64,000 bases of DNA from Dermatophilus congolensis. Its GTDB lineage: Bacteria; Actinomycetota; Actinomycetes; Actinomycetales; Dermatophilaceae. The translations under genes were made by a program, and so were the position numbers. Shown in pieces: positions 24,090-33,129 of this stretch. Each line of letters begins with the position of its first letter. The first letter of the stretch is position 1. The stretch is from assembly GCA_030538115.1 (NCBI GenBank), contig JAUNUP010000007.1, positions 130,705-194,704 on the forward strand, given 5' to 3'. The notes under the pieces are model-generated. The model saw nothing but the letters and a program-made list of their open reading frames with translations, searched no databases and was not told the origin of the DNA.

Positions 24090-26405
24090 ATGTCACAGAC
24101 CGGCGACTCCAGCCACCCGATCTCACCGTTTCGGGCGGGTCGCATCATCTTCTGGGTGAGCCTCGCCCTCATCACCGCGAGCGTTGTCGCGTACGTCCGC
24201 ACCCCCCATGGGGCCGCAGACGTGGTGTACGACGCCCTGTGGCTCTTGTTGATCGTCGCGATCACGATCGGCCCGATCGCGCGCGGCGCTGGGCCCCGAC
24301 GCATCTGGTTCATCGAAACGATGGCGGGCGTCTGTCTACTTCTCTCGGCGCTGGGTCAGTTCTTCGATCAGCGGATCGGCCCGGTCCTCCTCCGCGACGT
24401 CACCTACATCCTCGGGTTCATCCTGCTCGTGGCCTGGGTGGTCAAGCTCTTCCACCACGTCGTCGGACCCGACGCGCCGTCGTCGCTCCTCGACTCCGCG
24501 GCCGCCGGAGTCGGAGTGTCACTGGCCCTGTGGTCGGTCGCTCTCGCGCCGCACCTGGGCGAGGGTCGGCTACCCGTGGGACTCGCCGATGCGGTGTACC
24601 CCGTGATCGACGTCGTGATGTTGGCGCTCGTGGTGCATCTCACCATTCGCCTCGGACGCCGCAACGCCGCGTTGAGGTGGCTCATCGCCGCGATCTCGTT
24701 GCAACTCGCACTCGACACGGCCCACTCGGTGCTCGAACTCATGAGGCCCGACTTCGACACCACACCAGTCAACGCGCTGTTCATCTACTGGCTCTTCTTT
24801 CTTGCCGTGGCCGCCACCCACCGCTCGGTCGTCGACATCTCGCGGCGCTCCCCAGGGCGACGCATCAAGGTGAATACGCGAATTCTGACGCTCGTCATGG
24901 TGCTCGCAGCCTCACCGGCGCTCTTGTCGAACATCGTGCCGGTGAACGGCACGGTCGACCTGTGGGTGCGCTCCGCCCTAGTGGCGACACTGCTCGGGCT
25001 GCTCGTCGCGCGGTTGCGTCGAACGATCATGGCGCTCGCGCAGTCCGAGGCCGCCAGTCGCCACCGCGCCACCCATGACGAGCTGACCGGCCTGTTGAAC
25101 CGAGCCGCCCTCCTCGACGAACTCGCCATGCTTCTCCAGACGGATGCCGAGCAGGGCCGGCGCACCGCAGTGCTCTTTCTCGATTGCGACCACTTCAAAC
25201 ACGTCAACGACACGTGGGGCCACCACGCCGGAGACGCTCTGCTCACCGACATCGCCGCGCGCCTACCGAGCGTGTTGGGCAGTACCGACGTGCTCGCCCG
25301 CCACGGCGGAGACGAATTCGTCGTCTGCACGAGCGTCGCCGACATCGGCGAGGCGATCGAGCTCGCCGAGAGGATCGGGCGGTTCTTCGACAACCCTCTG
25401 CGCATCCTGCCCGGCCGGTCGCACCCCGTGACGTCATCCATCGGCATCGCCATCGCTGAGCCAGGCGAAGAGGTCGACACCGAAGAACTGCTCGCGCAGG
25501 CCGACCTCGCCATGTACGAGGCGAAGCAGCGGGCTCGAGGCCGGTACGTCGTGTTCGGCGAGGATCTCGCGCAGCAGGCCCGCACGCGCGCCAACGTCGG
25601 AGACCGGTTGCTGTGCGGGCTGCGCTCCGGCCAGTTCCGAGCCGAGCTGCAGCCTGTCATGCGCGGCCCCGGGTACACCGAGATCGTCGGTTGGGAGGCC
25701 CTGGCGCGATGGAACGAACCTGACCTCGGCGAGATCCCACCTGCCGTCTTCATCCCCCTGGCCGAACAGCTCGGAGTGATCACCGAACTCGGCGAGTTCA
25801 TGCTGCGCACCGCGGTCGCCGAAGTGCTGCGACTGCGCGAGGCCCTCGGCGACGACCGAGCCGGACTGTTCGTCAACGTCTCGCCCGCACAGCTTCTCGA
25901 CCCGGGGTTCGCCGACCTCGTCATCGAAGTGCTGGCCGAGTCCGGGCTACCCAAACGCACCCTGCGCCTCGAAGTCACGGAGAACATGCTCATCGACGAA
26001 GGCCCCACGGTCGACGGCACGCTCCGCGCCGTCACGGAGGCCGGCGCGTGCATCGTGCTCGACGACTTCGGCAGCGGCTACGCGTCACTCGCCACCCTGA
26101 TGCGTCTGCCCGTGCACGGGGTCAAGCTCGACAAGAGCCTCACCGCGCGGCTCGGAGTCGACGCAGAGGCGCCCCAGCGGATCGGCGCCGTCATCAACCT
26201 CATCCACAGCCTCGGTATCGACGCCGTCATCGCGGAGGGCGTCGAGACGGCCGAGCAGGCCGCAGCGCTCGCGGCTCTCGGCTGCCCCATGGTGCAGGGC
26301 TGGCACTACGGCCGACCAGCCTCCCCCGACAAGATCATCGCCGAGCTGGTGCAGCGACGGAGCCTCACCGAGGCTGGGCAGGCCGCTTCACCAGCAGCAT
26401 CGTGA
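24090..26405 (+). CDS. Membrane-bound GGDEF-EAL protein (c-di-GMP turnover), paralog 2
   Basis: 771 residues, collinear with the protein at 19721: GGDEF again at residues 406-410 and EAL at 536-538, with about nine TM helices before them. All EAL catalytic residues are present (FVNVSPAQLL, LEVTENMLID, LDDFGSGYAS, VKLDKSL, AEGVET, MVQGWHYG). The RxxD inhibition site is lost here too (GSTD). It is translationally close to the heparinase gene, which suggests that c-di-GMP signalling and extracellular polysaccharide processing are linked. The N-terminal membrane sensor is not a domain I can name. Confidence 0.92.
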   Translation: MSQTGDSSHPISPFRAGRIIFWVSLALITASVVAYVRTPHGAADVVYDALWLLLIVAITIGPIARGAGPRRIWFIETMAGVCLLLSALGQFFDQRIGPVLLRDVTYILGFILLVAWVVKLFHHVVGPDAPSSLLDSAAAGVGVSLALWSVALAPHLGEGRLPVGLADAVYPVIDVVMLALVVHLTIRLGRRNAALRWLIAAISLQLALDTAHSVLELMRPDFDTTPVNALFIYWLFFLAVAATHRSVVDISRRSPGRRIKVNTRILTLVMVLAASPALLSNIVPVNGTVDLWVRSALVATLLGLLVARLRRTIMALAQSEAASRHRATHDELTGLLNRAALLDELAMLLQTDAEQGRRTAVLFLDCDHFKHVNDTWGHHAGDALLTDIAARLPSVLGSTDVLARHGGDEFVVCTSVADIGEAIELAERIGRFFDNPLRILPGRSHPVTSSIGIAIAEPGEEVDTEELLAQADLAMYEAKQRARGRYVVFGEDLAQQARTRANVGDRLLCGLRSGQFRAELQPVMRGPGYTEIVGWEALARWNEPDLGEIPPAVFIPLAEQLGVITELGEFMLRTAVAEVLRLREALGDDRAGLFVNVSPAQLLDPGFADLVIEVLAESGLPKRTLRLEVTENMLIDEGPTVDGTLRAVTEAGACIVLDDFGSGYASLATLMRLPVHGVKLDKSLTARLGVDAEAPQRIGAVINLIHSLGIDAVIAEGVETAEQAAALAALGCPMVQGWHYGRPASPDKIIAELVQRRSLTEAGQAASPAAS

Positions 26406-26501
26406 GGCGATCCGCACACCAGGCTGGATTCATAAGGAACTCACAGGTTTTCGACAGCCTGGCATAGGGGGCACGCGACGTGGCCTCTTTACACTCGCCG
26501 C

Positions 26502-27344
26502 ATGGTTTCTGCCACCAGTAGCGGACCCTTCGATCTGATTCTCGGGCTGCCTGTGCACCCGCTCGTCGTGCACGCCGTCGTCGTCCTCCTCCCCCTCGGC
26601 GCGCTCATGGTGATCGCGCTGTTCGTGGTCAAGCGTTGGCGCCGGCCGATGGCCTGGCCCACCCTCGCCGTGCTCGCCGTGGCTGCTGGGTCGGCCGTGC
26701 TCGCGAGCCAGTCCGGCGAAGCTCTGGAGGAGCGGGTCGGCGACCCCGGCGCGCACGCCGAGTGGGGTGAACGGCTCGTCATCGTCTCGATCGTGTTGCT
26801 CGTCGTGGCCGCGCTCTGGCTCGTGCTGGCCGCCCGGCAGCGGCAGTCGTCGCTGGCATCGACGGTGCTCGGAGCGGTGGCCGTCGTCATGTCGATCGTG
26901 GCCCTGGGCCTGGCCGGCATCACCGGTCACTCCGGCTCCGAGGCGGCGTGGAAGGACCGCATCGCGCCCGTCGCCTCCGCCGGTACACAGAACTCGGGCG
27001 AGCACGAGTCCGACGACGGCGGCGACAGCACCACGCCCGCCTCGTCACCGACCACCACCGCCCAGGCTCCTGCCGCTGCCCCGGCCCCGACCTCGACGGG
27101 AACCGACACCCCGTACACGATGGACCAGGTCGCGGAACACAACACCGCCGACTCGTGCTGGGCGGCAGTCGACAACGGCGTCTACGACGTCACCGAGTGG
27201 ATCACACGCCACCCGGGCGGCCCCCAGCGCATCCTCAACCTGTGCGGCACCGACGCCACGGCCGCCTTCCGCGGCCAGCACGCCACTCGGGAAGCTCCCA
27301 ACAGCAGGCTCGACAGCTTCCGTATCGGCACCCTCGCAAACTGA
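26502..27344 (+). CDS. DUF2231 membrane protein fused to cytochrome b5-like domain
   Basis: 280 residues. Residues 1-145 form a DUF2231 domain ([20 protein letters not shown] and about four TM helices), followed by a Ser/Thr/Pro linker (about 160-200) and a C-terminal cytochrome b5-like heme domain ([26 protein letters not shown]). Heme ligands His237 (HPGG) and His260 are 23 residues apart, as expected. The heme domain probably faces outside after the fourth TM. TACACT at 26490-26495 ends 6 nt before ATG 26502, pointing to a leaderless mRNA. Redox partner unknown. Confidence 0.85.
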   Translation: MVSATSSGPFDLILGLPVHPLVVHAVVVLLPLGALMVIALFVVKRWRRPMAWPTLAVLAVAAGSAVLASQSGEALEERVGDPGAHAEWGERLVIVSIVLLVVAALWLVLAARQRQSSLASTVLGAVAVVMSIVALGLAGITGHSGSEAAWKDRIAPVASAGTQNSGEHESDDGGDSTTPASSPTTTAQAPAAAPAPTSTGTDTPYTMDQVAEHNTADSCWAAVDNGVYDVTEWITRHPGGPQRILNLCGTDATAAFRGQHATREAPNSRLDSFRIGTLAN

Positions 27345-27493
27345 CCCCCCGCGATCGGCGCACCAGAGCACCCGAGTAGGGGGAAATCCCGCATACCCCC
27401 GGGGTTTTCGCCGGTGCGCTCAGCGCAGTGCCTCACCCGCCGATTCTTCGAGTGGAGGCGGTGTGGTCCCACCCGCCTCGCGGGAGAGGACAC

Positions 27494-28042
27494 ATGGGCA
27501 CTGCCACCATCGCCCCCACCGGTCAGGAGCACACGTTCGATCGCAGCGAGCTGATCGTCTCCAAGACCGACCTCAAGGGGCACATCACCTACGCCAACGA
27601 CGTCTTTCTGCGCGTCTCGCACTACCCCCTGTGCGACGTGCTGGGCCAGGCGCACAAGCTGATCAGGCACCCCGAGATGCCGCGAGGCCTGTTTCGTCTG
27701 CTGTGGAGCACGATCGCCGACGGGGACGAGCTCTTCGCCGTCATCAACAACCTTGCCTCCGACGGCGGCCACTACTGGGTGCTCGCACACGTCACGCCGA
27801 CCTTCGGTCCGGCCGGCCAGATCACGGGGTACCACTCCAACCGGCGCCTGCCCGAAAAGGCCCTCATCGACGCCGTCACCCCGCTCTACCAGCGGATGTG
27901 CGCAGCGGAGGCGCAGCAGGCCCGCGCGGTCGACGCCGCCGAGGCCGGAGCGCGCGTGCTCGACGAGCATCTCGCCGACCGCGGACAGACCTACGACCAG
28001 TACATCTGGGAACTCATCCACGCCTCCGGGAGCGACCTGTGA
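27494..28042 (+). CDS. PAS sensor protein, Aer-like
   Basis: 182 residues, an N-terminal PAS domain (about 10-125) and a short helical tail. [35 protein letters not shown] and [15 protein letters not shown] are the signature blocks of the FAD-binding PAS of aerotaxis receptor Aer. There is no TM, HAMP or signalling domain; these are supplied in part by the next gene, a soluble chemoreceptor whose GTG start overlaps this stop (GTGA). AGAGGA precedes ATG 27494. Likely a redox or energy sensor acting on the neighbouring receptor, as CetB does with CetA in Campylobacter. Confidence 0.85.
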   Translation: MGTATIAPTGQEHTFDRSELIVSKTDLKGHITYANDVFLRVSHYPLCDVLGQAHKLIRHPEMPRGLFRLLWSTIADGDELFAVINNLASDGGHYWVLAHVTPTFGPAGQITGYHSNRRLPEKALIDAVTPLYQRMCAAEAQQARAVDAAEAGARVLDEHLADRGQTYDQYIWELIHASGSDL

Positions 28043-28950
28043 AGCCCCCGCCGTTCAAGTCCCGCTCGCAGGAGAAGTCGCTCGCCGCGGACGGTGTGGT
28101 GTCGCAAGAGGAGTACATCGCCGAGGTCACGCGCGTGCTGCACGAGGCGGGCAAGGGCGCCCTGGAGGCGCGCGTTCTCGTGCTTCCGCCCGACGAGGCT
28201 CTCGGTGAGGTCGGCGACGGGCTCAACCGGCTGCTCGACGTGACCGAGGCGTTCGTCCGCGGGTCTCAAGCGGCTCTCGAATCCGCCGCGGCAGGCCGCT
28301 ACCACCGCACCTTCCTCACGCGCGGTCTGTCGGGCAGCTTCGCGCGCGGAGCCCAGCGCATCAACCAGGCGCAGCAGGCCATGGAGGACGCGGCGAAAGA
28401 GCTCGCACGCGACGAGCAGGTGCGCAACGACCTGGTCTCTACCGCTATCGACATCTCGACGCGGGTGGCCGGCGCGTCGGTGACCCTTGAGGAGTCGACC
28501 GCCGACGCGGCGAAGTCGGTTCGCGCGACCGTCACCGAGACCGAGGCCGCCCAAGCGACGATCGAAGACCTGGAGAAGGCAAGCAGCCAGATCCAGAACG
28601 CCGTGCTCGTCATCACCCGCGTGGCCGCGCAGACGCGGCTGCTCGCCCTCAACGCCACCATCGAGGCGGCCCGCGCCGGAGATGCGGGGCGCGGATTCGC
28701 CGTGGTCGCGGGCGAGGTCAAGACCCTGGCTGACGACACCTCCAACGAGGCCGACCGCATCGCCGAGCAGGTCGACGCCGCCCGAAGAGCCGCGTCAGCC
28801 GCCTCCGCCGCGATGGACCGCATCGGCGGGCTCATCGACGCCCTCGACGGCCAGGTGGCCGCCGTGGCCGAGTCCGCGGGAGGCGAGGGCGGCCTCTCCG
28901 AGCTCGCCGAGACACTCCGTGACGAGATCCGGAGCGTCGCCGCCGACTAG
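28039..28950 (+). CDS. Soluble methyl-accepting chemotaxis-like signalling protein
   Basis: 303 residues without TM or signal peptide. A long helical coiled-coil ends in the receptor hairpin [20 protein letters not shown], then [20 protein letters not shown], the CheA/CheW contact tip. The hairpin arms are shorter than in full chemoreceptors. GTG 28039 overlaps the PAS gene stop by 4 nt, so the two are translationally coupled and likely partners. It could signal to a chemotaxis kinase elsewhere or to another output; no che genes are in the window. The N-terminal 100 residues match no domain I can name. Confidence 0.85.
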   Translation: MKPPPFKSRSQEKSLAADGVVSQEEYIAEVTRVLHEAGKGALEARVLVLPPDEALGEVGDGLNRLLDVTEAFVRGSQAALESAAAGRYHRTFLTRGLSGSFARGAQRINQAQQAMEDAAKELARDEQVRNDLVSTAIDISTRVAGASVTLEESTADAAKSVRATVTETEAAQATIEDLEKASSQIQNAVLVITRVAAQTRLLALNATIEAARAGDAGRGFAVVAGEVKTLADDTSNEADRIAEQVDAARRAASAASAAMDRIGGLIDALDGQVAAVAESAGGEGGLSELAETLRDEIRSVAAD

Positions 28951-29014
28951 ACGAGGTCTGCGCCGTGCCCCCTCTCCCGCTGTACCTCCGTCCCGCCTGA
29001 GAGACGATGGGGCC

Positions 29015-30244
29015 ATGCAGTCTCCTGATCCGCGTGAGGCCTTCATACGCGGCGCTCGGGCCGGTGGCAGATTTCTCGATCGCTCGGCCGAGCTTTCGCG
29101 GCGGCAGGCCATGCGGCGCACGCGCCGGTGGCGGGCCAAGGTGAACTTCATCGCCCAGTGCGCCATCGCGGCGGGAGTGTCGTACACACTCGCCAGGTAC
29201 CTGTTCTCGGTGGAGATCCCTCTGTTCGCGCCGGTCGCGACCATCTTGACGCTCGGCATGACCTACGGGCAGCGGTTCACGCGCGCCGCCGAGGTGACGT
29301 TGGGAGTCTCGATCGGGGCCCTCGTCGGCGAACTGTTCGTGCTCACAGTGGGCATGGGCGTCTGGCAGGTCGTCGTGCTCGTCGCGCTGGCCATGTCGAT
29401 CGCCTCCTGGCTCGGCGCCGGCACCCTCATCGTCAACCAGGCCGGAATTCAGGGCCTGGTCATCGCGCTGCTCGCGGGCCAGACGACCACGGCGTTCGGC
29501 CGCTGGTACGAGGCCCTCATCGGCGCGGCCACCGGGCTCGTGTTCGCCTCGTTCATCCCCAGCTCTGTGCTGCTGCGGCCCCGTGCCCGGGCGAGCGCGG
29601 TGCTCGAACGGCTCACGACCCTGTTCATCTCCAGCGCGACAGGCATCAAGCAGCACGACCGAAAGATGGTCGAGGAGTCTCTCGCCGAGGCCCGCTCGAC
29701 CGAAGACGACCTGCGGGCCCTGCGCGGCTTTGCGGCTGACTCCGTCGAGATCACCACCTACACGCCCTGGTATCGCAACCGTCGCCCCGAGATGCAGGAG
29801 GTCGTGGCGCTGCTCGACCCGATCGACCGCGCGGTCCGCAACTCCCGCGTGCTGCTGCGTCGCGCCGCGATCTCGGTGCAGGTCGAGGAGGCGGTGCCCG
29901 ACGAGTACATCGAGCTGATCTGGGAACTGGCGCACGTCACGGAGGATTTCGCGCGCTTCTTGGCCACCGGCGAGCGCGACGAATCGCTCGAGGGCGTGTT
30001 GTGGAACCTCAGCGAACGCTCCGCGCGCCCGGCCCCCGGGGCCGAACTGTCGGCAGAGGTCATCCGCGCGCAGATCAGGTCGATCCTCGTCGACTACTAC
30101 ATGATGCTCGGCTACTCCGCGCGCGAGGCCCAGCGCACCGTGCACCAGGCCATCGTCAACGACGTCGAACGGACCGAAGCCGCGATCGAGGCGGCGCTCG
30201 ACGAGATCGCCCGCGACGAAGGCCCCGACACGCCTGGTCCGTGA
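29015..30244 (+). CDS. FUSC family (aromatic acid exporter-like) membrane protein
   Basis: 409 residues. A cytoplasmic Arg-rich N-terminus, about six TM helices (residues 45-190, including VNQAGIQGLVIALLAG, the conserved FUSC/ArAE TM segment), then a helical cytoplasmic domain of about 200 residues rich in Glu and Arg. Members export aromatic acids or other anions, or are uncharacterised. ATG 29015 gives the longest form consistent with the family; an out-of-frame ATG lies 8 nt upstream. It stands alone between the chemoreceptor pair and the two-component system. Confidence 0.8.
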   Translation: MQSPDPREAFIRGARAGGRFLDRSAELSRRQAMRRTRRWRAKVNFIAQCAIAAGVSYTLARYLFSVEIPLFAPVATILTLGMTYGQRFTRAAEVTLGVSIGALVGELFVLTVGMGVWQVVVLVALAMSIASWLGAGTLIVNQAGIQGLVIALLAGQTTTAFGRWYEALIGAATGLVFASFIPSSVLLRPRARASAVLERLTTLFISSATGIKQHDRKMVEESLAEARSTEDDLRALRGFAADSVEITTYTPWYRNRRPEMQEVVALLDPIDRAVRNSRVLLRRAAISVQVEEAVPDEYIELIWELAHVTEDFARFLATGERDESLEGVLWNLSERSARPAPGAELSAEVIRAQIRSILVDYYMMLGYSAREAQRTVHQAIVNDVERTEAAIEAALDEIARDEGPDTPGP

Positions 30245-30443
30245 CAGGTTCGGGCGCGGCTGTGAGGGTCCTGTAACGATCACGTCGGCCTCTTGCGACC
30301 GGCCGTTTCTACCCTGTTGCGTGCACCTCGGTCGCCGCTGCGCTGGAGTCCACCCCCTCCAGTGGCACCATGAAGTCATGGGCCGCGCGGCGCGGTCGAG
30401 GTGCCTGAACTGCGCGGATGCGGTCACGACGACTGGAGGAGAC

Positions 30444-31160
30444 ATGCACGCCCCCGAAACCGGCGAAGGGCTCGCCACGGTTCTGCTCGCCGAAGACGAC
30501 GACGACCTGCGCCTGACGACGCGGCTCGTGCTCGAGCGGCAGGGGTTCGACGTGCACGTCGCCGCCGACGGCCTGCAGGCGTGGGCGGCGCTGCAGACCA
30601 TGCCGGTCGACGTGGCAGTGCTCGATGTGGTGATGCCGGGGATGGACGGGATCAGGCTGGTCAAGCGCATCCGCGAGAACGTCGACCTGTCGGGGATGCC
30701 GGTCATCCTGCTCACGGCGCGCGACCTGCCGCACGACCAGATCGCCGGTCTGGAGGCGGGCGCGGACGACTACGTGACCAAACCTTTCGACGGCGAGGTG
30801 CTCGCGGCGCGGATCCGGGCCGTGGCCCGCCGCCACGCCGTCGCCCCCTCTGCGGGTGGCGGGCAGGCGGCGCATGTCGACGTGGTCGGTGACCTGCAGG
30901 TCGACCGCGCGGGCATGGTGGTCAGCCGCGCCGGTGACGTGATCGAGGTCAGCGCCACCGAATTCAAGCTGCTCTCGGCATTTCTCGACCACCTGGGCCA
31001 GGTGCTCTCGCGGGTGCAACTGCTCGACCGGGTCTGGGGCGACGCCGAATGGACCGACCCGCGCGTGGTCGACGTGACCGTGCAGCGGCTGCGCAGCAAG
31101 ATCGGCGCCGACATGATCACGACCGTGCGCGGCGCCGGGTACAAGATGGTTCCTCGATGA
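30444..31160 (+). CDS. OmpR-type response regulator
   Basis: 238 residues. The receiver domain (1-125) has the acidic pocket AEDDDD, phospho-acceptor Asp61 in VLDVVMPGMDG, Thr in LLTARD and Lys in TKPFDGE; the C-terminal winged-helix DNA-binding domain (about 145-238) ends TTVRGAGYKMVPR. GGAGGA lies 3 nt before ATG 30444. The ATGA overlap with the downstream kinase gene marks a cognate pair. Target genes unknown. Confidence 0.92.
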   Translation: MHAPETGEGLATVLLAEDDDDLRLTTRLVLERQGFDVHVAADGLQAWAALQTMPVDVAVLDVVMPGMDGIRLVKRIRENVDLSGMPVILLTARDLPHDQIAGLEAGADDYVTKPFDGEVLAARIRAVARRHAVAPSAGGGQAAHVDVVGDLQVDRAGMVVSRAGDVIEVSATEFKLLSAFLDHLGQVLSRVQLLDRVWGDAEWTDPRVVDVTVQRLRSKIGADMITTVRGAGYKMVPR

Positions 31161-32443
31161 CCCACCCCGCAGCGGTCGCCGGCCAACCGGCCGGTGTCGC
31201 ACCGGTTCGCTGGTGGCAGTCGCTGCGCACCCGCATCGCCGTGGCCGTCGCGGCGGTGACGATTCTCGCGTCGATCATCACCGGCGCCATGGTCGACACG
31301 ACAGCCGCGATCGACGCGCGCGAACGCCTCCGGTCACAGGCCCTCGACCGGCTCGACGCGGCGGTCGTCTTCTACGAGAGCCGCAGCACGCTCCGCTTCG
31401 GAGCCGCGCTCGACGGGGATCTACCAGGCGGGCTGGCCGAAGCCGCGACCCCGGGTAACCGCGTGACCTGGTACGACGGCAACGCCATGCACGCGGCGCA
31501 GCGGCTGAGCAGCTCGCGCGTGCTCTCGGTCTCGATACCCGGCGACGACCTACGCGAAGAACGCACCGCCCTGCGTTGGGCATGGGGCAGGGCCGCGGCC
31601 GTCGGCGTGACCGTGGCCGCGCTGCTCGGGTGGTTGGTCGGCACGTGGCTGTCACGCCGCCTCCGAGCCGGTGCCCAGGCGGCAGGCGCCATCGCCGCCG
31701 GACGCACCGACCTCACCGCGGGCCAACCCGGTCACGACGAGGTCGCACAGTTGACTGCGGCTCTCGACCAGATGGCCGGAGCCCTGCAACGACGCCTTGA
31801 GATCGAGCGGCAGTTCACCGCCGACGTGGCACACGAACTCCGCTCCCCCGTCACGGCCCTCGTCAGCGCCGCCGAACTGCTGCCGGAGGACGAACTCGGG
31901 TCGCTCCTGCGACGCCAAGCCGGGCGGCTGCGCAAGCTCGTCATCGACCTGCTCGAGATCTCGCGCCTCGACGCCGCCTCCGTGCCCATCGAATGGGAGA
32001 GCCGCGACCTCGCGGCCCTCGTCGCCTCCGCCCTCGACGCGTTCGACGATTCGGGCGAGCCGGTCGAATTCGTGCGGCGCGACCCCGGCACCGTTCGCGT
32101 GGAGCCGAGACGGGTCGACCGCATCGTCTCCAACCTCGTCCGCAACGCCCGCACCTACGGGCAGGAGCCGGTGCGGGTCACGGTCACGGGCAACCGCATC
32201 ATCGTCGGCGACTCGGGAGCGGGGTACCCCGAGGACCTCATCGACAGCGGGCCCCAACGGTTCGCCACCTACGCCCGCGGTAAAGGCAGCGGCCTCGGCC
32301 TGACCATCGCCGACAAGCAGGCCCGGTCGATGGGCGGCCACCTCGAACTCACCAACGGCGGCCCCGAGATGCCCGGCGCCAACGCGACCGTCGTACTCAT
32401 GGGGGCGCCAGTGGCCCCGACCCCGGACTCGTCCACCACCTGA
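31157..32443 (+). CDS. Two-component sensor histidine kinase
   Basis: 428 residues. TM1 about 26-44, extracellular loop of about 95 residues, TM2 about 146-164, HAMP linker, then HisKA with phospho-acceptor His226 in FTADVAHELRSPVTALVSAA and an HATPase domain with N-box VSNLVRNARTYG, G1 VGDSGAGYPEDL and G2 GKGSGLGLTIADK. The G1 motif is DSGAG rather than DxGxG-standard, still compatible with ATP binding. The start overlaps the regulator stop. The periplasmic-type loop should sense an extracellular cue; which one is not readable. Confidence 0.92.
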   Translation: MTHPAAVAGQPAGVAPVRWWQSLRTRIAVAVAAVTILASIITGAMVDTTAAIDARERLRSQALDRLDAAVVFYESRSTLRFGAALDGDLPGGLAEAATPGNRVTWYDGNAMHAAQRLSSSRVLSVSIPGDDLREERTALRWAWGRAAAVGVTVAALLGWLVGTWLSRRLRAGAQAAGAIAAGRTDLTAGQPGHDEVAQLTAALDQMAGALQRRLEIERQFTADVAHELRSPVTALVSAAELLPEDELGSLLRRQAGRLRKLVIDLLEISRLDAASVPIEWESRDLAALVASALDAFDDSGEPVEFVRRDPGTVRVEPRRVDRIVSNLVRNARTYGQEPVRVTVTGNRIIVGDSGAGYPEDLIDSGPQRFATYARGKGSGLGLTIADKQARSMGGHLELTNGGPEMPGANATVVLMGAPVAPTPDSSTT

Positions 32444-32485
32444 GCCGCGACGGCTCAGGCTCTGGTTCAAGCTCAACGGCGGACA

Positions 32486-33001
32486 TCAACTCGCGGTCGG
32501 GGCCTCACCTGCCGGGTCGATACCGGGCAGGTGGTAGACCTGCTGGATGCCCATGTCTTCGCCTGCATCCTGCACGGTCACAGTGAGGCGCCGGTAGGTG
32601 GCCGCGGCTTCGCCCTCCACCAGTTGATCGGCGACCGCCGTCATGGGGAACCGCTCTTCCGAACCGGTCTCGCAGTCGGGATAGCAGTCGTTCATGACCA
32701 TCACACCGCTCGCAACCGCTTTGTCTTCGCCCCACTGCTGCCACGACAATTCCTGCAGCGTGCCGATGTCGTTCTCACAGTCGAGCACGAGACTGCTGGG
32801 CTTCGACTCCGGCGAATCGGCATCGCACCTGGCGATGTACGTGACATCGGCGCGGGCCGCGATCGGGTCTTCGGCGGTAGGCGCGGAGGGCGCGGTGTGC
32901 GTCAGCGGCGCAGGGTCTTGCACGGCGCACGACGAGATCGCAGCCAACAGTGCCGCCGCAGCCAAGGCTCGGGCGCGGCGATGCGTGCCTGCGACCTGCA
33001 T
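32486..33001 (-). CDS. Hypothetical lipoprotein
   Basis: 171 residues. A signal peptide with lipobox LLAAISSC (Cys25) predicts a surface-anchored lipoprotein, followed by a Pro/Thr/Ala linker and a domain with two Cys pairs (ARCDADS with LDCEND; NDCYPDCETG). The pattern SWQQWGEDKAVASGV plus the C-x-x-x-C motif recurs in small actinobacterial lipoproteins of unknown role. It is convergent with the histidine kinase gene; a role in that signalling system is only a guess. Confidence 0.75.
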   Translation of the reverse strand: MQVAGTHRRARALAAAALLAAISSCAVQDPAPLTHTAPSAPTAEDPIAARADVTYIARCDADSPESKPSSLVLDCENDIGTLQELSWQQWGEDKAVASGVMVMNDCYPDCETGSEERFPMTAVADQLVEGEAAATYRRLTVTVQDAGEDMGIQQVYHLPGIDPAGEAPTAS

Positions 33002-33129
33002 GTACGCACCTCCCGCAGCGAAACGACCCTCCTGGCAAGTTCAACACACCTACCGGGGCGCGTGGGTGAGTGCGGGCCGGCCGTCGACGACGCCGACTAC
33101 AAACGGAACCGGATCGGGGCGCGCTCGAC

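Noticed and set aside
27391..27406. ATACCCCCGGGG word before the PAS gene as a second CsoR operator
   Set aside because: It lacks the central spacer and right half-site (followed by TTTT), and the downstream genes are not copper-related.
28832..30715. 627-codon minus-strand frame opposite the FUSC gene
   Set aside because: Antisense shadow without domains; the sense strand encodes a recognisable membrane protein. Similar shadows at 759-2033, 3642-5276, 22110-23873 and 52369-53922 were dropped for the same reason.
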